Source: Clostridium chrysemydis
GTDB taxonomy: Bacteria; Bacillota; Clostridia; Clostridiales; Clostridiaceae
Direction of reading: 5' to 3'
Assembly: GCF_015234215.1 (NCBI RefSeq)
Contig: NZ_JADEKP010000003.1
Location: 186,001 to 250,000 of the forward strand
Length of the DNA: 64,000 bases
Shown: positions 36,393 to 45,145 of the stretch, piece after piece
Position numbering within the stretch: the first letter of the stretch is position 1
How the letters are laid out: each line of letters begins with the position of its first letter
Position numbers and translations under genes: made by a program
Notes under the pieces: model-generated
Databases searched by the model: none
Seen by the model: the letters and a program-made list of their open reading frames with translations, nothing else
Told to the model about the DNA's origin: nothing

Positions 36393-36455
36393 AGATTATA
36401 ATTTAATAAGAAACTATTGTTAAAGCGTAAGAAAATATAATAGAGGGGGAGTTAT

Positions 36456-36647
36456 ATGTATAAGTTTTTTATAGCTATAGGAGCAATGTTAGTATTTTTT
36501 GCTACTAATATTGTACTTGTTTTAAACGGTAACATATGGGGGGATATAGATATCTCAAGAGCGAGTGATATAAGAACTTTTGGGGTACTATTCTTTGTTT
36601 GGGGTTTAGCAATTAAATTTAGTAGTAATAAATTAAAAAATGAATAA
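36456..36647 (+). CDS. Small two-helix membrane protein
   Basis: A 63-residue protein with hydrophobic segments at about 4-24 and 42-56, behind the strong site GAGGGGGAG. No family recognised. A terminator follows. Confidence 0.65.
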   Translation: MYKFFIAIGAMLVFFATNIVLVLNGNIWGDIDISRASDIRTFGVLFFVWGLAIKFSSNKLKNE

Positions 36648-36656
36648 TAGAAAAAA

Positions 36657-36692
36657 TATAGCCAATCACAATAGTGGTTGGCTATATTTTAT
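36657..36692. terminator. Bidirectional terminator
   Basis: TATAGCCAATCAC (36657-36669) and GTGGTTGGCTATA (36674-36686), one G-U pair, T run on the plus side; serves both converging genes. Confidence 0.8.
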
Positions 36693-36693
36693 T

Positions 36694-37956
36694 TTAAATA
36701 GCTTCGCTAATAGAATTTATTTCTTCTTCACAAACAGGTGTAAATTCGTTTTCCCATTTGGAGATAACTACAACTGCTAATGAGTTTCCAAGTACGTTAA
36801 CTACAGTTCTTGCCATATCTACTATACGGTCTATTCCAGCTATAAAAGCTACCCCAGCTACTGGAATTCCTAAAGAACCAACAGTTGCTAAAAGCACTAC
36901 GAAAGATGCACCAGGAACACCTGCCATACCTTTTGAAGTAAGCATTAGTACAAGTACTAAGTTTATTTGAGCAGAAAGTGGTAGATGGATTCCGTATATT
37001 TGCGCAATAAAAAGTGCTGCAATTGATTGATATAAAGTAGAACCATCTAAGTTAAATGAGTAACCTGTTGGGATTACAAAAGAAGTGATCGCTTTAGGGC
37101 AACCAAACCTTTCCATTTTCTCCATAAGCTTTGGTAAAACTGCTTCCGAACTTGCAGTAGTGTAAGCTAAAATAAGTTCATCTTTTAGAAGTTTTATAAG
37201 TGTTAAAATGCTTGTCCCTGCCATTTTAGCAACAAATCCAAGAACAAAGAACACAAATAAGAACATAGCCCCGTAAACAGTTATTATTAGCTTTCCAAGA
37301 GGGATTAATGATGTTAATCCAAACTTAGAAACAGTTACTCCGATTAAGCCAAATACACCAATAGGTGCAAGTTTCATGATTTGGTTAGTTACCCAAAACA
37401 TTGCATCAGCTATTCCCTGACAAATTGAAAGTACAGGCTTTCCTTTTTCTCCTATAGCAGCTACCCCTAAACCGAACATAACTGAGAAGAAAATAATAGG
37501 AAGTAAATCTCCTTTTGCTAGAGATTCAAAGATATTAGTAGGTACAATGTTTATAAATGTATCCATAAACCCATGATTTGATGCAGCTTCTGCTGTATTC
37601 ATGTATTGATCAATGTTAGTAGTTGCAAGTGAACTTATATTAACACCATCTCCAGGCTTAAAAATATTTGCAACGACTAAACCTATTATAATCGCAAATG
37701 TAGTTACAACCTCAAAATAAAGGATTGTCTTACCACCGATTTTACCAAGTTTTTTAATATCACCAACACCAGCGACGCCGACAACAAGTGATGAAAAGAC
37801 TATAGGTACTACTATCATCTTAATTAATCTTATAAAGATGTCTCCTAGTGGTTGCAGATATGAAGTAACTGTAGGGTTACCATAAAAAACAGCACCAACT
37901 ATAATACCTAGCACAAGTCCTATAATTATTTGAAATGCTAGACCAAATTTTTTCAT
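36694..37956 (-). CDS. Dicarboxylate/glutamate:cation symporter (DAACS family)
   Basis: A 420-residue transporter with the family signatures: IKMIVVPIVFSSLVVGVAGV, the re-entrant loop YTTASSEAVLPKLMEKM, the unwound helix GYSFNLDGSTLYQSIAALFI, MLTSKGMAGVPGASFVVL and the C-terminal IDRIVDMARTVVNVLGNSLA. It resembles GltP/GltT, Na+- or H+-coupled uptake of glutamate or aspartate or C4-dicarboxylates. Single gene. Confidence 0.93.
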   Translation of the reverse strand: MKKFGLAFQIIIGLVLGIIVGAVFYGNPTVTSYLQPLGDIFIRLIKMIVVPIVFSSLVVGVAGVGDIKKLGKIGGKTILYFEVVTTFAIIIGLVVANIFKPGDGVNISSLATTNIDQYMNTAEAASNHGFMDTFINIVPTNIFESLAKGDLLPIIFFSVMFGLGVAAIGEKGKPVLSICQGIADAMFWVTNQIMKLAPIGVFGLIGVTVSKFGLTSLIPLGKLIITVYGAMFLFVFFVLGFVAKMAGTSILTLIKLLKDELILAYTTASSEAVLPKLMEKMERFGCPKAITSFVIPTGYSFNLDGSTLYQSIAALFIAQIYGIHLPLSAQINLVLVLMLTSKGMAGVPGASFVVLLATVGSLGIPVAGVAFIAGIDRIVDMARTVVNVLGNSLAVVVISKWENEFTPVCEEEINSISEAI

Positions 37957-38439
37957 TAGTTTAAAAGCCCCCTTTGGCAGTTTATTACTTAAAGTCGAAT
38001 AAAATAAAACTTTAGTTAAGTGAAATTTGCAAGTTTGACTTAGTTAAAATTTCATTTTACATGCTTTAGTATATCATAAAAGAAATAATATAAATTTGAA
38101 CTTTTTTTAAACAAGGGGTTAAATGTATGTATGATGACTTATGATTTGTGAAAAAAAAGGAACTTAAAAGGAGTTTTTGATAAAAATCCTGCATAAATTT
38201 TAGAAAAGTGCAAGATGACCATTCATTTTACATTAAAAATCACGAAAAATAATATTTAAATAAATGATAATATTCGTTTTGAGAATTTAGAAAATAAAAT
38301 AATAAATGCAATTTTAAGAAGAATAAAATTACATATTTAAAAAATCGACTTAAAAAATATAATTATAAGTCACTAATATATGAAGAGTATTAAAAATATA
38401 ATATAAAAATAGACTTTAGACAGGCTAGGAGGGGAAACT
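37957..38439. other. 483-base intergenic region between divergent symporter and HEPN-like genes
   Basis: Very AT-rich. Next to the symporter start are two related tracts (TTAGTTAAGTGAAATTT and TTAGTTAAAATTTC, about 38013-38053), possibly regulatory. Around 38170-38193 an imperfect hairpin (AGGAGTTTTT/AAAAATCCT) is visible. No gene, tRNA or riboswitch recognised. Confidence 0.4.
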
Positions 38440-39084
38440 TTGGTATCTGTATGTAGAAAATATTCAAGAAGAATAGGAAATGAAGTAGGGCTTCCAGATA
38501 TGCTTTTAGAAAATAAAATAGATGAAATGATAGAAAGAGATATTCTGAAAAATGAAGAAAGCATAAGGATATTAAATATACAGGCAAAACAAGCAAACTA
38601 TAAAAAGAGCATAATATATTTGATGAGTTTGTTTGAATCCTTTATGCAAGACTATATATCTGAAATAGAGGGATTTTCAAATAAAAAGATAGATATAAAT
38701 AAATTTTTAGATGAAGAAAAAAGAAAATGGCAGTCCTATTCTAGAAGTTTAAACGAGCCAATCAGCACTTCGACTTCTTTTATGAATGTTAGATTTTCTA
38801 TATTTGTTTTAAAAAGACGGTATGGAATTAGCTACCCTAAAGGCTTATCTAATTTGATTTTAGAACTTGGGAGTTTAAGAAATTGTATAGTTCACCACAA
38901 CGGAAATTTACTTTTGAAAGATAAGGGTGGCAAGTACTTATTTAAAGATACCTTGGTTGAAACTATTAGATTTTTAAATATAAAAAATGAAGATAATATT
39001 TGTGATTTTATAAATTATGAATATATTAAGAAAGTTACTTTTGAACTCCAAAGTTTTATTGAACTTTGCGGTAGATATGTATAA
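38440..39084 (+). CDS. HEPN-like protein
   Basis: A 214-residue, mostly helical protein with TTG start behind TAGGAGGGG. It carries RNCIVHHNG with Arg147 and His152, the R-x4-H arrangement of HEPN ribonucleases, after a helix GLSNLILELGSLRNC. The N-terminal part contains YLMSLFESFMQDYISEIEG, as in MAE_28990/MAE_18760-like HEPN proteins found in defence contexts. No nucleotidyltransferase antitoxin lies next to it. Nuclease activity is inferred from the motif. Confidence 0.65.
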   Translation: MVSVCRKYSRRIGNEVGLPDMLLENKIDEMIERDILKNEESIRILNIQAKQANYKKSIIYLMSLFESFMQDYISEIEGFSNKKIDINKFLDEEKRKWQSYSRSLNEPISTSTSFMNVRFSIFVLKRRYGISYPKGLSNLILELGSLRNCIVHHNGNLLLKDKGGKYLFKDTLVETIRFLNIKNEDNICDFINYEYIKKVTFELQSFIELCGRYV

Positions 39085-39135
39085 ATGTAGTATTAGGTTA
39101 CGCTTTTAGAAAAAAATATATAGTAAAGAGTTATT

Positions 39136-39174
39136 AAAAAAGCTCCCACATTTAAAATGTGGTAGCTTTTTTAT
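39136..39174. terminator. Bidirectional terminator after the HEPN-like gene
   Basis: Left arm AAAAAGCTCCCACATTT and right arm AAATGTGGTAGCTTTTT with one mismatch, then T residues. Confidence 0.78.
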
Positions 39175-39620
39175 TCTTTAATTGATTTATAGATAATACA
39201 ATTTTCTAATTCTTTAGTAATTAAGTAGTCATATGAATTTAGCTTAGAGTTTATTAGTAAAGTTAGTGTATTTGTAACTAAAATATTTAGATGATTTGAG
39301 GGATATATCTTACTTACTTTAATTAAATTACTTATGCTAGGAAATTGATTCTTAAAATAACAAGAAATAAAAATAGATTTAGAACCATCTAGTATGAATA
39401 TCTTCTTATAATTTTTTAATGTGTTAAGTAGTGGATCTAATGAATTATAAGAATAGTTTATTTTAGAGTAGATAATAAAAATATTAATTTTGTTACTTTG
39501 GATTGATGATAAGTTTTTCAGGACAGCTTTTTTGTCATTAATTGATTTTATAAAGATAATGTTGAATGTTTTGAACAATGAATTTAGGTCGTATACATGA
39601 TTTAAAATTATAGTTTCCAT
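39171..39620 (-). CDS. Protein of unknown function, 149 aa
   Basis: Behind AGGAGACATAT. The sequence METIILNHVYDLNSLFKTFN continues with alternating hydrophobic beta-like stretches (INIFIIYSKI, KKIFILDGSKSIFIS) and no membrane segment. It looks like a small alpha/beta domain, possibly Rossmann- or receiver-like, but no signature is clear. Divergent from agrA, sharing its upstream region; it may be connected to the agr circuit. Confidence 0.55.
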   Translation of the reverse strand: METIILNHVYDLNSLFKTFNIIFIKSINDKKAVLKNLSSIQSNKINIFIIYSKINYSYNSLDPLLNTLKNYKKIFILDGSKSIFISCYFKNQFPSISNLIKVSKIYPSNHLNILVTNTLTLLINSKLNSYDYLITKELENCIIYKSIKE

Positions 39621-39776
39621 ATATGTCTCCTAATAAATATTTAAGAATAGTATAGAATTAATAAATTAGATTAATCTTTCTAAAACGTGAAAGGGACAGA
39701 AATTTACATGAAAATATGAAAAATATTGAAAAAAAGTAGTAAAAAGGATAATATATAGTTGTATGGGGGTGGGAAA

Positions 39777-40493
39777 ATGAATATTTTAGTAGTCGAAGAT
39801 ATAAAAGATCAAAGAGATAGACTTAAGAGAATTATTGAAAAAAACTTTTTAGATTCAAGAGTGTATGCTGTAGGATGCTTAAAAGAGGCAAAGGAAGTTT
39901 TAAAAAAGCGTAACGTTGATTTGTTTTTCTTTGATATAGAGCTCCCAGATGGGCTTGGTGTTGATTTTGCAAAAAAAATTAGAAAAGAAAAGAAGTATGC
40001 TCTAACAGGAATTATATTTATTACGGCTAATGTTGTTTATATGCTTGAAGCATTTAAAGATGTACATTGCTATGATTTTTTAGTTAAACCTTACGATGAA
40101 GAAGAAGTGATAAAAATAGTTAATTTATTTGGTGAGGATAACAATAATTTAGAAAAAGAGGGTAAGCATATCTTAGTTAATATATCTAGCACTATAAAAA
40201 CTAAAGTGTATACAGAAGACATAATATTTATTGAGTATCTAGATAGAAATTGTATATTAAGAACTAAAAATGGGAAAATAGTTGGAAAAGGTTATGGACT
40301 TAGTAAAATCTTAAAGCTTATAGATGATACTGAAATTATTCAATGTCATAAAGCATTTGCATTAAATAGAAGATACATTGAGGAAGTAAAGAGAATTGAT
40401 AATAAGGTATGGGAAGCAAAATTTTGGTCTTGTGAAGATATCATACCTATAGGATACAAATATAAAAATGATATATTGGAGAAAATTAGGTGA
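39777..40493 (+). CDS. agrA: AgrA-like LytTR response regulator
   Basis: A 238-residue protein from ATG 39777 behind GGGGGTGGG. Receiver domain 1-120 with acidic pair ED (7-8), phosphoacceptor Asp53 (FFFDIELPDGLG) and Lys in LVKPYDEEE. LytTR DNA-binding domain about 135-238 with HILVNISSTIKTKVYTEDI, then IIFIEYLDRNCILRTKNGK and CHKAFALNRRYIEEVKRI. It pairs with the kinase encoded next (4-base overlap). In agr systems it activates the agrBD promoter and target genes. Confidence 0.88.
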   Translation: MNILVVEDIKDQRDRLKRIIEKNFLDSRVYAVGCLKEAKEVLKKRNVDLFFFDIELPDGLGVDFAKKIRKEKKYALTGIIFITANVVYMLEAFKDVHCYDFLVKPYDEEEVIKIVNLFGEDNNNLEKEGKHILVNISSTIKTKVYTEDIIFIEYLDRNCILRTKNGKIVGKGYGLSKILKLIDDTEIIQCHKAFALNRRYIEEVKRIDNKVWEAKFWSCEDIIPIGYKYKNDILEKIR

Positions 40494-41731
40494 TTATTTG
40501 GATAATAAATGTAATAGAGATTTTATCATCGATTCTCTTTTATAATGTTCTATTTAATAGAGATAAGAAAAAAAATATATTTAAGTATATTATTATTGCA
40601 ATTATCTTAGGAATTTCATTTTCAATATTTAGCTCATTACATTCGATCGTAAGAATAATGATTTTCTTATTAAAGGTAGTTTTAGTTGGGTTTGTTGATA
40701 AAAAGGAATACTTTGAGACGTGTATTGAACTTATTATTGGAAGTATTATTAGCTTTGCAATAGATGGAATAGGAATAATTATAATAATGCCACTTTTAGG
40801 TGATGCTATAGGCATGTATGGTGTATTCTTTTTAGTGGTTGTTCCACTTCTAATTATAGCATTATTTGCAATTGGAATCCTGTTAAGAAAGAAAAAGCTT
40901 AGTATGGGAGGACTTGTAAATAAAAATAAGATAATAAGTACGTTTATAATTAACTTAGCGTTCTTTATGGTTTTTACATTAAATACTGTAAATGAAAATA
41001 GGTTTGGGGATCCGATTTATATCCAATACTTAATTTCGCTAATTGCACTTATCTGTGTAAATGTTTATTCGTATAAAGTTATTTATACAGAGTTAGAAGA
41101 AAAAAAGGAATTAAAGGCATTAGCAGAGTATAGATTAGTTTTGAATGATTTATTAGAACAGTTTAGGGCAAACGAACACGAATATAAAAACCACTTAGCG
41201 ACTATAACATCTATAATTGAACTTAGTGAGGATGAAGACCTTATAAAAAGTATCAAAAACTACATTGATGGATCGATTAATTTAGATATGTATTCTAATT
41301 TGAAATACATTGATAATGTAATAATTAAAGCAGTTATTTATAATAAAATAAAGGAATGTGAGAAGAGAGGTATAACTTTTTCATTTGATATAAGAACTTC
41401 ATTAAAGTTTATTTCTATGGAAGATTCAGAAATATCAGTAGTTTTGAATAACCTTTTGAATAATGCAATTGAAGCTATAGAAAATGAAACTGTTAAAGAA
41501 ATTAAATTAACAATAACTAAGTTGAAGCATAGCTATAAAATAATTGTTTCTAATACTATAAATAAGGAAAAAATAATAGAAATAGATAAGATGTTTAAAA
41601 AGGGTGAATCAACAAAAGGAAAAGGCCGTGGTTATGGACTTTTCAATGTAAATGAGTTAGTCCAAAAGCACGGCGGTACAATACAAGTTGATATTGAGAA
41701 AAAATACTTAAATATCAGTATCATTATCTAA
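40490..41731 (+). CDS. agrC: AgrC-like sensor histidine kinase (HPK10)
   Basis: A 413-residue kinase, GTG start overlapping the agrA stop (GTGA). Six to seven membrane segments fill residues 1-200. The phosphoacceptor is His230 in EHEYKNHLATIT, the HPK10 form; the ATP-binding domain has the N-box LNNLLNNAIEAIENE and G-box GKGRGYGLFNV. It should bind the cyclic peptide made by AgrB/AgrD. Its 3' end overlaps the end of agrD on the other strand by 24 bases. Confidence 0.88.
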   Translation: MIIWIINVIEILSSILFYNVLFNRDKKKNIFKYIIIAIILGISFSIFSSLHSIVRIMIFLLKVVLVGFVDKKEYFETCIELIIGSIISFAIDGIGIIIIMPLLGDAIGMYGVFFLVVVPLLIIALFAIGILLRKKKLSMGGLVNKNKIISTFIINLAFFMVFTLNTVNENRFGDPIYIQYLISLIALICVNVYSYKVIYTELEEKKELKALAEYRLVLNDLLEQFRANEHEYKNHLATITSIIELSEDEDLIKSIKNYIDGSINLDMYSNLKYIDNVIIKAVIYNKIKECEKRGITFSFDIRTSLKFISMEDSEISVVLNNLLNNAIEAIENETVKEIKLTITKLKHSYKIIVSNTINKEKIIEIDKMFKKGESTKGKGRGYGLFNVNELVQKHGGTIQVDIEKKYLNISIII

Positions 41732-41851
41732 AAGTGAATCTGGGGGAGTAGTTTCACCTGACCAAAACCAACAAGGTGAAGCAAGTACAACTACAGAAGC
41801 TGCTACGCAAAGTAGTGAAATATTTTTAGCTATAAATTTTTTTAATCTCAT
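41708..41851 (-). CDS. agrD: AgrD-like autoinducing peptide precursor
   Basis: A 47-residue precursor starting at ATG 41851 (AGGAG 10 bases upstream; ATG 41860 is too close to that site). Amphipathic leader MRLKKFIAKNISLLCVAASV, then SPCWFWSG and an acidic tail ETTPPDSLLDNDTDI. This is the AgrD plan: leader, Cys-containing pentapeptide, charged recognition tail. The predicted signal is a thiolactone ring over Cys27-Trp-Phe-Trp-Ser31, possibly with Ser-Pro ahead of it; C. perfringens uses CLWFT similarly. Two bases separate it from agrB. Ring limits are inferred. Confidence 0.85.
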   Translation of the reverse strand: MRLKKFIAKNISLLCVAASVVVLASPCWFWSGETTPPDSLLDNDTDI

Positions 41852-41852
41852 T

Positions 41853-42419
41853 TTAAACATTCTCCTTTTTAATAAATATAAAATCAAAACTTAATAATAT
41901 TATTAATATAAACCCGAATGTTGAGTTTATATTAGATAGTGTGTTAGATATAATGAAGAATCCTAATACGATCAATGAAGAGTAAAATCTAAGTTTGTAA
42001 ATATATGAACTAGTTCTTTTTGGTCTATTAGGATTATTTATGCACTTTTTGAAAGTTACTGATAGTGTAAACAAGGTAAGCCCAAAGACTTTAACTAAGA
42101 TAAATAAATCTTTAAACAAAAAAGATAGTAATATCAAAGAAATATAAATACTTACACTAACAAGTAAACAGCTAATATAATCTTTAGCATGATGGCCTCC
42201 AATAAGGCTTCTTATAGGAAGCAGAAGTATCAATATCAAAAACTTATCTAATGTGTTTGTTACTGCTGCTAAAGACAGCAATATAAAAAATTTAGAAAGT
42301 TCCGAGTTAATAAAGGATAAACCATATCTCATCTTATCTATCGTTTTTAAATCTGATATATTTGTATATCTTTTTAGAAAATCTAATTGATAATTTACTA
42401 ATGTTTCTATAATAATCAC
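41853..42419 (-). CDS. agrB: AgrB-like autoinducer-processing endopeptidase
   Basis: A 188-residue membrane protein with a GTG start. The catalytic His77 and Cys84 are in GGHHAKDYISC, the same spacing and even numbering as in staphylococcal AgrB. RYGLSFINSE and PNRPKRTSS are further family segments; four or more hydrophobic helices. It cleaves the AgrD tail and closes the thiolactone. The start region lies below a 40-bp perfect palindrome. Confidence 0.9.
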   Translation of the reverse strand: MIIIETLVNYQLDFLKRYTNISDLKTIDKMRYGLSFINSELSKFFILLSLAAVTNTLDKFLILILLLPIRSLIGGHHAKDYISCLLVSVSIYISLILLSFLFKDLFILVKVFGLTLFTLSVTFKKCINNPNRPKRTSSYIYKLRFYSSLIVLGFFIISNTLSNINSTFGFILIILLSFDFIFIKKENV

Positions 42420-42437
42420 CTCGTTTTGGTTCTATAT

Positions 42438-42477
42438 ATCTATCATAAATAAAATAATTATTTTATTTATGATAGAT
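42438..42477. promoter_or_regulatory. 40-bp perfect palindrome upstream of agrB
   Basis: ATCTATCATAAATAAAATAA (42438-42457) is followed directly by its exact reverse complement (42458-42477). It lies 18 bases before the agrB GTG. It may be an operator, a leader hairpin or a cruciform site; LytTR proteins normally bind direct repeats, so AgrA is not the obvious ligand. In the rest of 42420-42776 are GTCAT-N7-ATGAC (42669-42685) and GTAACGTTAC (42732-42741) ahead of the bacteriocin gene. Confidence 0.7.
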
Positions 42478-42776
42478 TGCATAAAAGGGAATAAAATGTT
42501 AATAAAAGTAATAAAATTAATTTTAAAATATTTTTTTATATTAAATGGGAAAAATGATAATTTATTTGAATAAAAAGAAGGTCTCTTGAAAATAACTAAT
42601 TTTTGTGTAAAAAAAATTGCTTTTTATGAATTAAGTAGTAAACGGTGTTATAAAAAATTTAGAATAAGGTCATAAAGTAAATGACATAAAAGCGAGGCAG
42701 AAATCCTAGTACATACTAATATTAGTTTGAAGTAACGTTACAAATTTTAAATATTAAGTAAAAGGGAGAGATTATT

Positions 42777-43067
42777 ATGAAACAAAAATTTATAGCAATA
42801 GCATTAATGAGTATTTTAGCAGTAGGTACAGTGACAGGGTTAGCAAAAACAGTACAAGTAGGAGGAGGAACTTGGAATTATGGAACTGGATCTGGCAGAG
42901 TTTACTCTGAGTATTATCATGCAAGTGAGATACATGGATCATCAGTTGTTAATGGAAATGGAGTGAAGGATACAGATTATAATAGAGCAAAAGGTCAATG
43001 GTCAGATGCATCAACATCATCAACTTGGAAAGTAGATAATTCTTATTACCATGTAGGAAAAAAATAA
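42777..43067 (+). CDS. Lactococcin 972 family bacteriocin precursor
   Basis: A 96-residue precursor with an N-terminal signal peptide (MKQKFIAIALMSILAVGTVT, cleavage likely near GLA). The mature part VQVGGGTWNYGTGSGRVYSE then YYHASEIHGSSVVNGNG and the Trp/Ser-rich end follow lactococcin 972 (GTW start, Y-S-x-Y-xH, H-x-S/A-x-VVN). Lactococcin 972 inhibits septum formation by binding lipid II. It is the first gene of a bacteriocin operon, followed by a terminator that leaves it more abundant than downstream genes. AAAGGGAGAG is its ribosome site. Confidence 0.88.
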   Translation: MKQKFIAIALMSILAVGTVTGLAKTVQVGGGTWNYGTGSGRVYSEYYHASEIHGSSVVNGNGVKDTDYNRAKGQWSDASTSSTWKVDNSYYHVGKK

Positions 43068-43073
43068 GAAGTA

Positions 43074-43112
43074 AAGAAGGCTAGTTTACTAGCCTTCTTA
43101 TAATAATTTTTA
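43074..43112 (+). terminator. Terminator/attenuator after the bacteriocin gene
   Basis: Perfect arms AAGAAGGCTAGT (43074-43085) and ACTAGCCTTCTT (43088-43099), then ATAATAATTTTT. Partial readthrough would supply the immunity/transport genes. Confidence 0.75.
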
Positions 43113-43123
43113 GGGGGTAGGCT

Positions 43124-45145
43124 ATGAAGAAAATAATGCATTCGATATTTGTAGTTAGTTTATTATTTATTTCTATATTAAATTTCTTTGATTATAGCAA
43201 TAATAACAACAATAAATTTAAAAATGATAAAGAGAGTATACAAATATCTAAAAAGGAAGGGCAAAAGAGTAAAGATTTTGTTTATGATATTCAAAGGATA
43301 GTAAAAGGATTAAATACGGATATCATGATGGCAAATACAGAACTTACAAAAGAAGATAAAGTTAATTATGTATATTACATAACTTGTAATTCAGGTGATT
43401 TTTTAGATGTAGGAATAGATAATTACGTAGAAGTTTTAAAAGGTAAAGGGGAATTAAAAACATCTGGTGAAAATAGAATTCCAGGGTCTACTTTTACGGG
43501 TCATACTACTATTTATACTTTTGAAGATGTAAGTAAATATAATCTTGAAAACTCAAAATACTTTGTTAAATCTGAAAAAGTAGATGAGGTTTTAAATGCT
43601 ATAAATAAGGAAGGGTACTTGGTTTCTAAAGATAATGGAGTCAGCATTCAAAGAGAGTTTTTAAATATTAAAAATATTATTATCCCGTTATTTTTATTAA
43701 CTATAAGTATGATTTTTTATAGTTTAGGTAAAGGTAAAGAAACTGTATTAAGAAAGATAAGTGGATTTTCTAATTTAGATATATTAAAAGAATATCTAAA
43801 GAAAGAAGGAGAAATTTTTATAGTTAGTTTTGTATTTATTAGTTTATTAAATATGGTTTTTATAGCGGCATTATATAGAAATTCTTTATTAGATTTCTTA
43901 AGCTTCTCGATGTTTAAATTTATCTTATTCTTTGCAGTATCAATATTTATATTTATCTTAGCAAATACAAATATATTATTTCAAAAAGAATCATCTGTTA
44001 TTAAAGGTAAAAAGAAAAATAGAGATATATACGTTGTAACACTTATATCAAAATTTATATTTATAGCATTACTCCTAACAAATTTAACGGCTATTATTTC
44101 AGGGCTTTTAGAAATATCAAAAACTAATAAAATATTAGAAGACGTGAATTTAAAGGCTAAAAACTATGTAGTTCTGCCATTTATGAGCAATATTACTGAT
44201 GTTTCTGATAACAACCAATTAGAGTATAATAAAAGACTTAGTAAATTCTACGAAGAAACTAAGGATAAATTTAATGGTATTTTAATTGATAGCAGGAACT
44301 TATCTAATCCAGAAAAATTAGAAAGAAATAAAAAAACTTTCCAAAATTATATTATGATAAATGAAAATTACCTTAAAGAAAATGAAGTTAGAGATTCTAA
44401 GGGAGATAGGATTGAAGCTGAAAAAATTGATAAAGATAAACTAAATCTATTTGTTACAAAAGATATGGACAAAGAAGCTATAAAGGAAAATTATAAAAAT
44501 ATATACGATTTAAAAGATGAGGATATAGTAATAAGTATTTATGATAAAAATACAAAATTATTTTCATATAGTGCTAAAGTAAGTCCTGATAGTTTTGGGT
44601 TTATAGAAGAACCTATAATAATCTTATATAAAGGTGATATTTTTTGGGATCAGATGATGAACTTTATCTCTGGTGGATACTATATTTTAGATACTAAAAC
44701 TGATAATCCTTATGAAGAGATAAAGCCGTATTTAGAAAAATACAAACTTACAGACGTATTACCAGAAGCCCAGTATGTTTCAAATACATTCTCAGAAGTT
44801 ATAGAGAGCAAAAGGCTTAGCCTTTTAAGTAAGGCTGTTGACTTGTTTGTTTATATAGTAGGGGCCTTAGCCCTTGTAATATACAGTACACGTATTTACT
44901 TTACTATAAATAAAAAAGAAATTATCTATAAAACTTTAGGTGGATATAAATTTATAGATGTTTATAAGGGAGCTATTTTAACTCAAATAATAGAATTTAT
45001 ATTATTACTTATTTGCAGTTTTATCTTAAATATAAATTTAGTAATATTATTTATTGTTGCTATAGTAGAAATAATAATTTTTAAAATATATGCATCTATA
45101 CTTAGAAATAAAAATGTAGTAGGCGTAATAAAGGGGGAAGAGTAA
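43124..45145 (+). CDS. Bacteriocin-associated integral membrane protein (putative immunity/permease)
   Basis: A 673-residue protein of the lactococcin-972-associated '7TM immunity' family. One N-terminal membrane segment, a soluble domain with VNYVYYITCNSGDFLDVGID, a central group of segments (about 185-320), a second large outside domain (about 330-560) and three segments at the end, an FtsX/MacB-like architecture. The stop at 45143-45145 is directly followed by the ATG of the ATPase (45146), so the two are coupled and likely form an exporter or immunity complex. Confidence 0.85.
   Translation: MKKIMHSIFVVSLLFISILNFFDYSNNNNNKFKNDKESIQISKKEGQKSKDFVYDIQRIVKGLNTDIMMANTELTKEDKVNYVYYITCNSGDFLDVGIDNYVEVLKGKGELKTSGENRIPGSTFTGHTTIYTFEDVSKYNLENSKYFVKSEKVDEVLNAINKEGYLVSKDNGVSIQREFLNIKNIIIPLFLLTISMIFYSLGKGKETVLRKISGFSNLDILKEYLKKEGEIFIVSFVFISLLNMVFIAALYRNSLLDFLSFSMFKFILFFAVSIFIFILANTNILFQKESSVIKGKKKNRDIYVVTLISKFIFIALLLTNLTAIISGLLEISKTNKILEDVNLKAKNYVVLPFMSNITDVSDNNQLEYNKRLSKFYEETKDKFNGILIDSRNLSNPEKLERNKKTFQNYIMINENYLKENEVRDSKGDRIEAEKIDKDKLNLFVTKDMDKEAIKENYKNIYDLKDEDIVISIYDKNTKLFSYSAKVSPDSFGFIEEPIIILYKGDIFWDQMMNFISGGYYILDTKTDNPYEEIKPYLEKYKLTDVLPEAQYVSNTFSEVIESKRLSLLSKAVDLFVYIVGALALVIYSTRIYFTINKKEIIYKTLGGYKFIDVYKGAILTQIIEFILLLICSFILNINLVILFIVAIVEIIIFKIYASILRNKNVVGVIKGEE

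Noticed and set aside
42777-43067. Generic secreted peptide or lantibiotic precursor
   Set aside because: A Sec-type signal, the GTW...YS-YH...VVN pattern and the following membrane/ATPase pair match lactococcin 972; there is no double-Gly leader and no modification enzyme.
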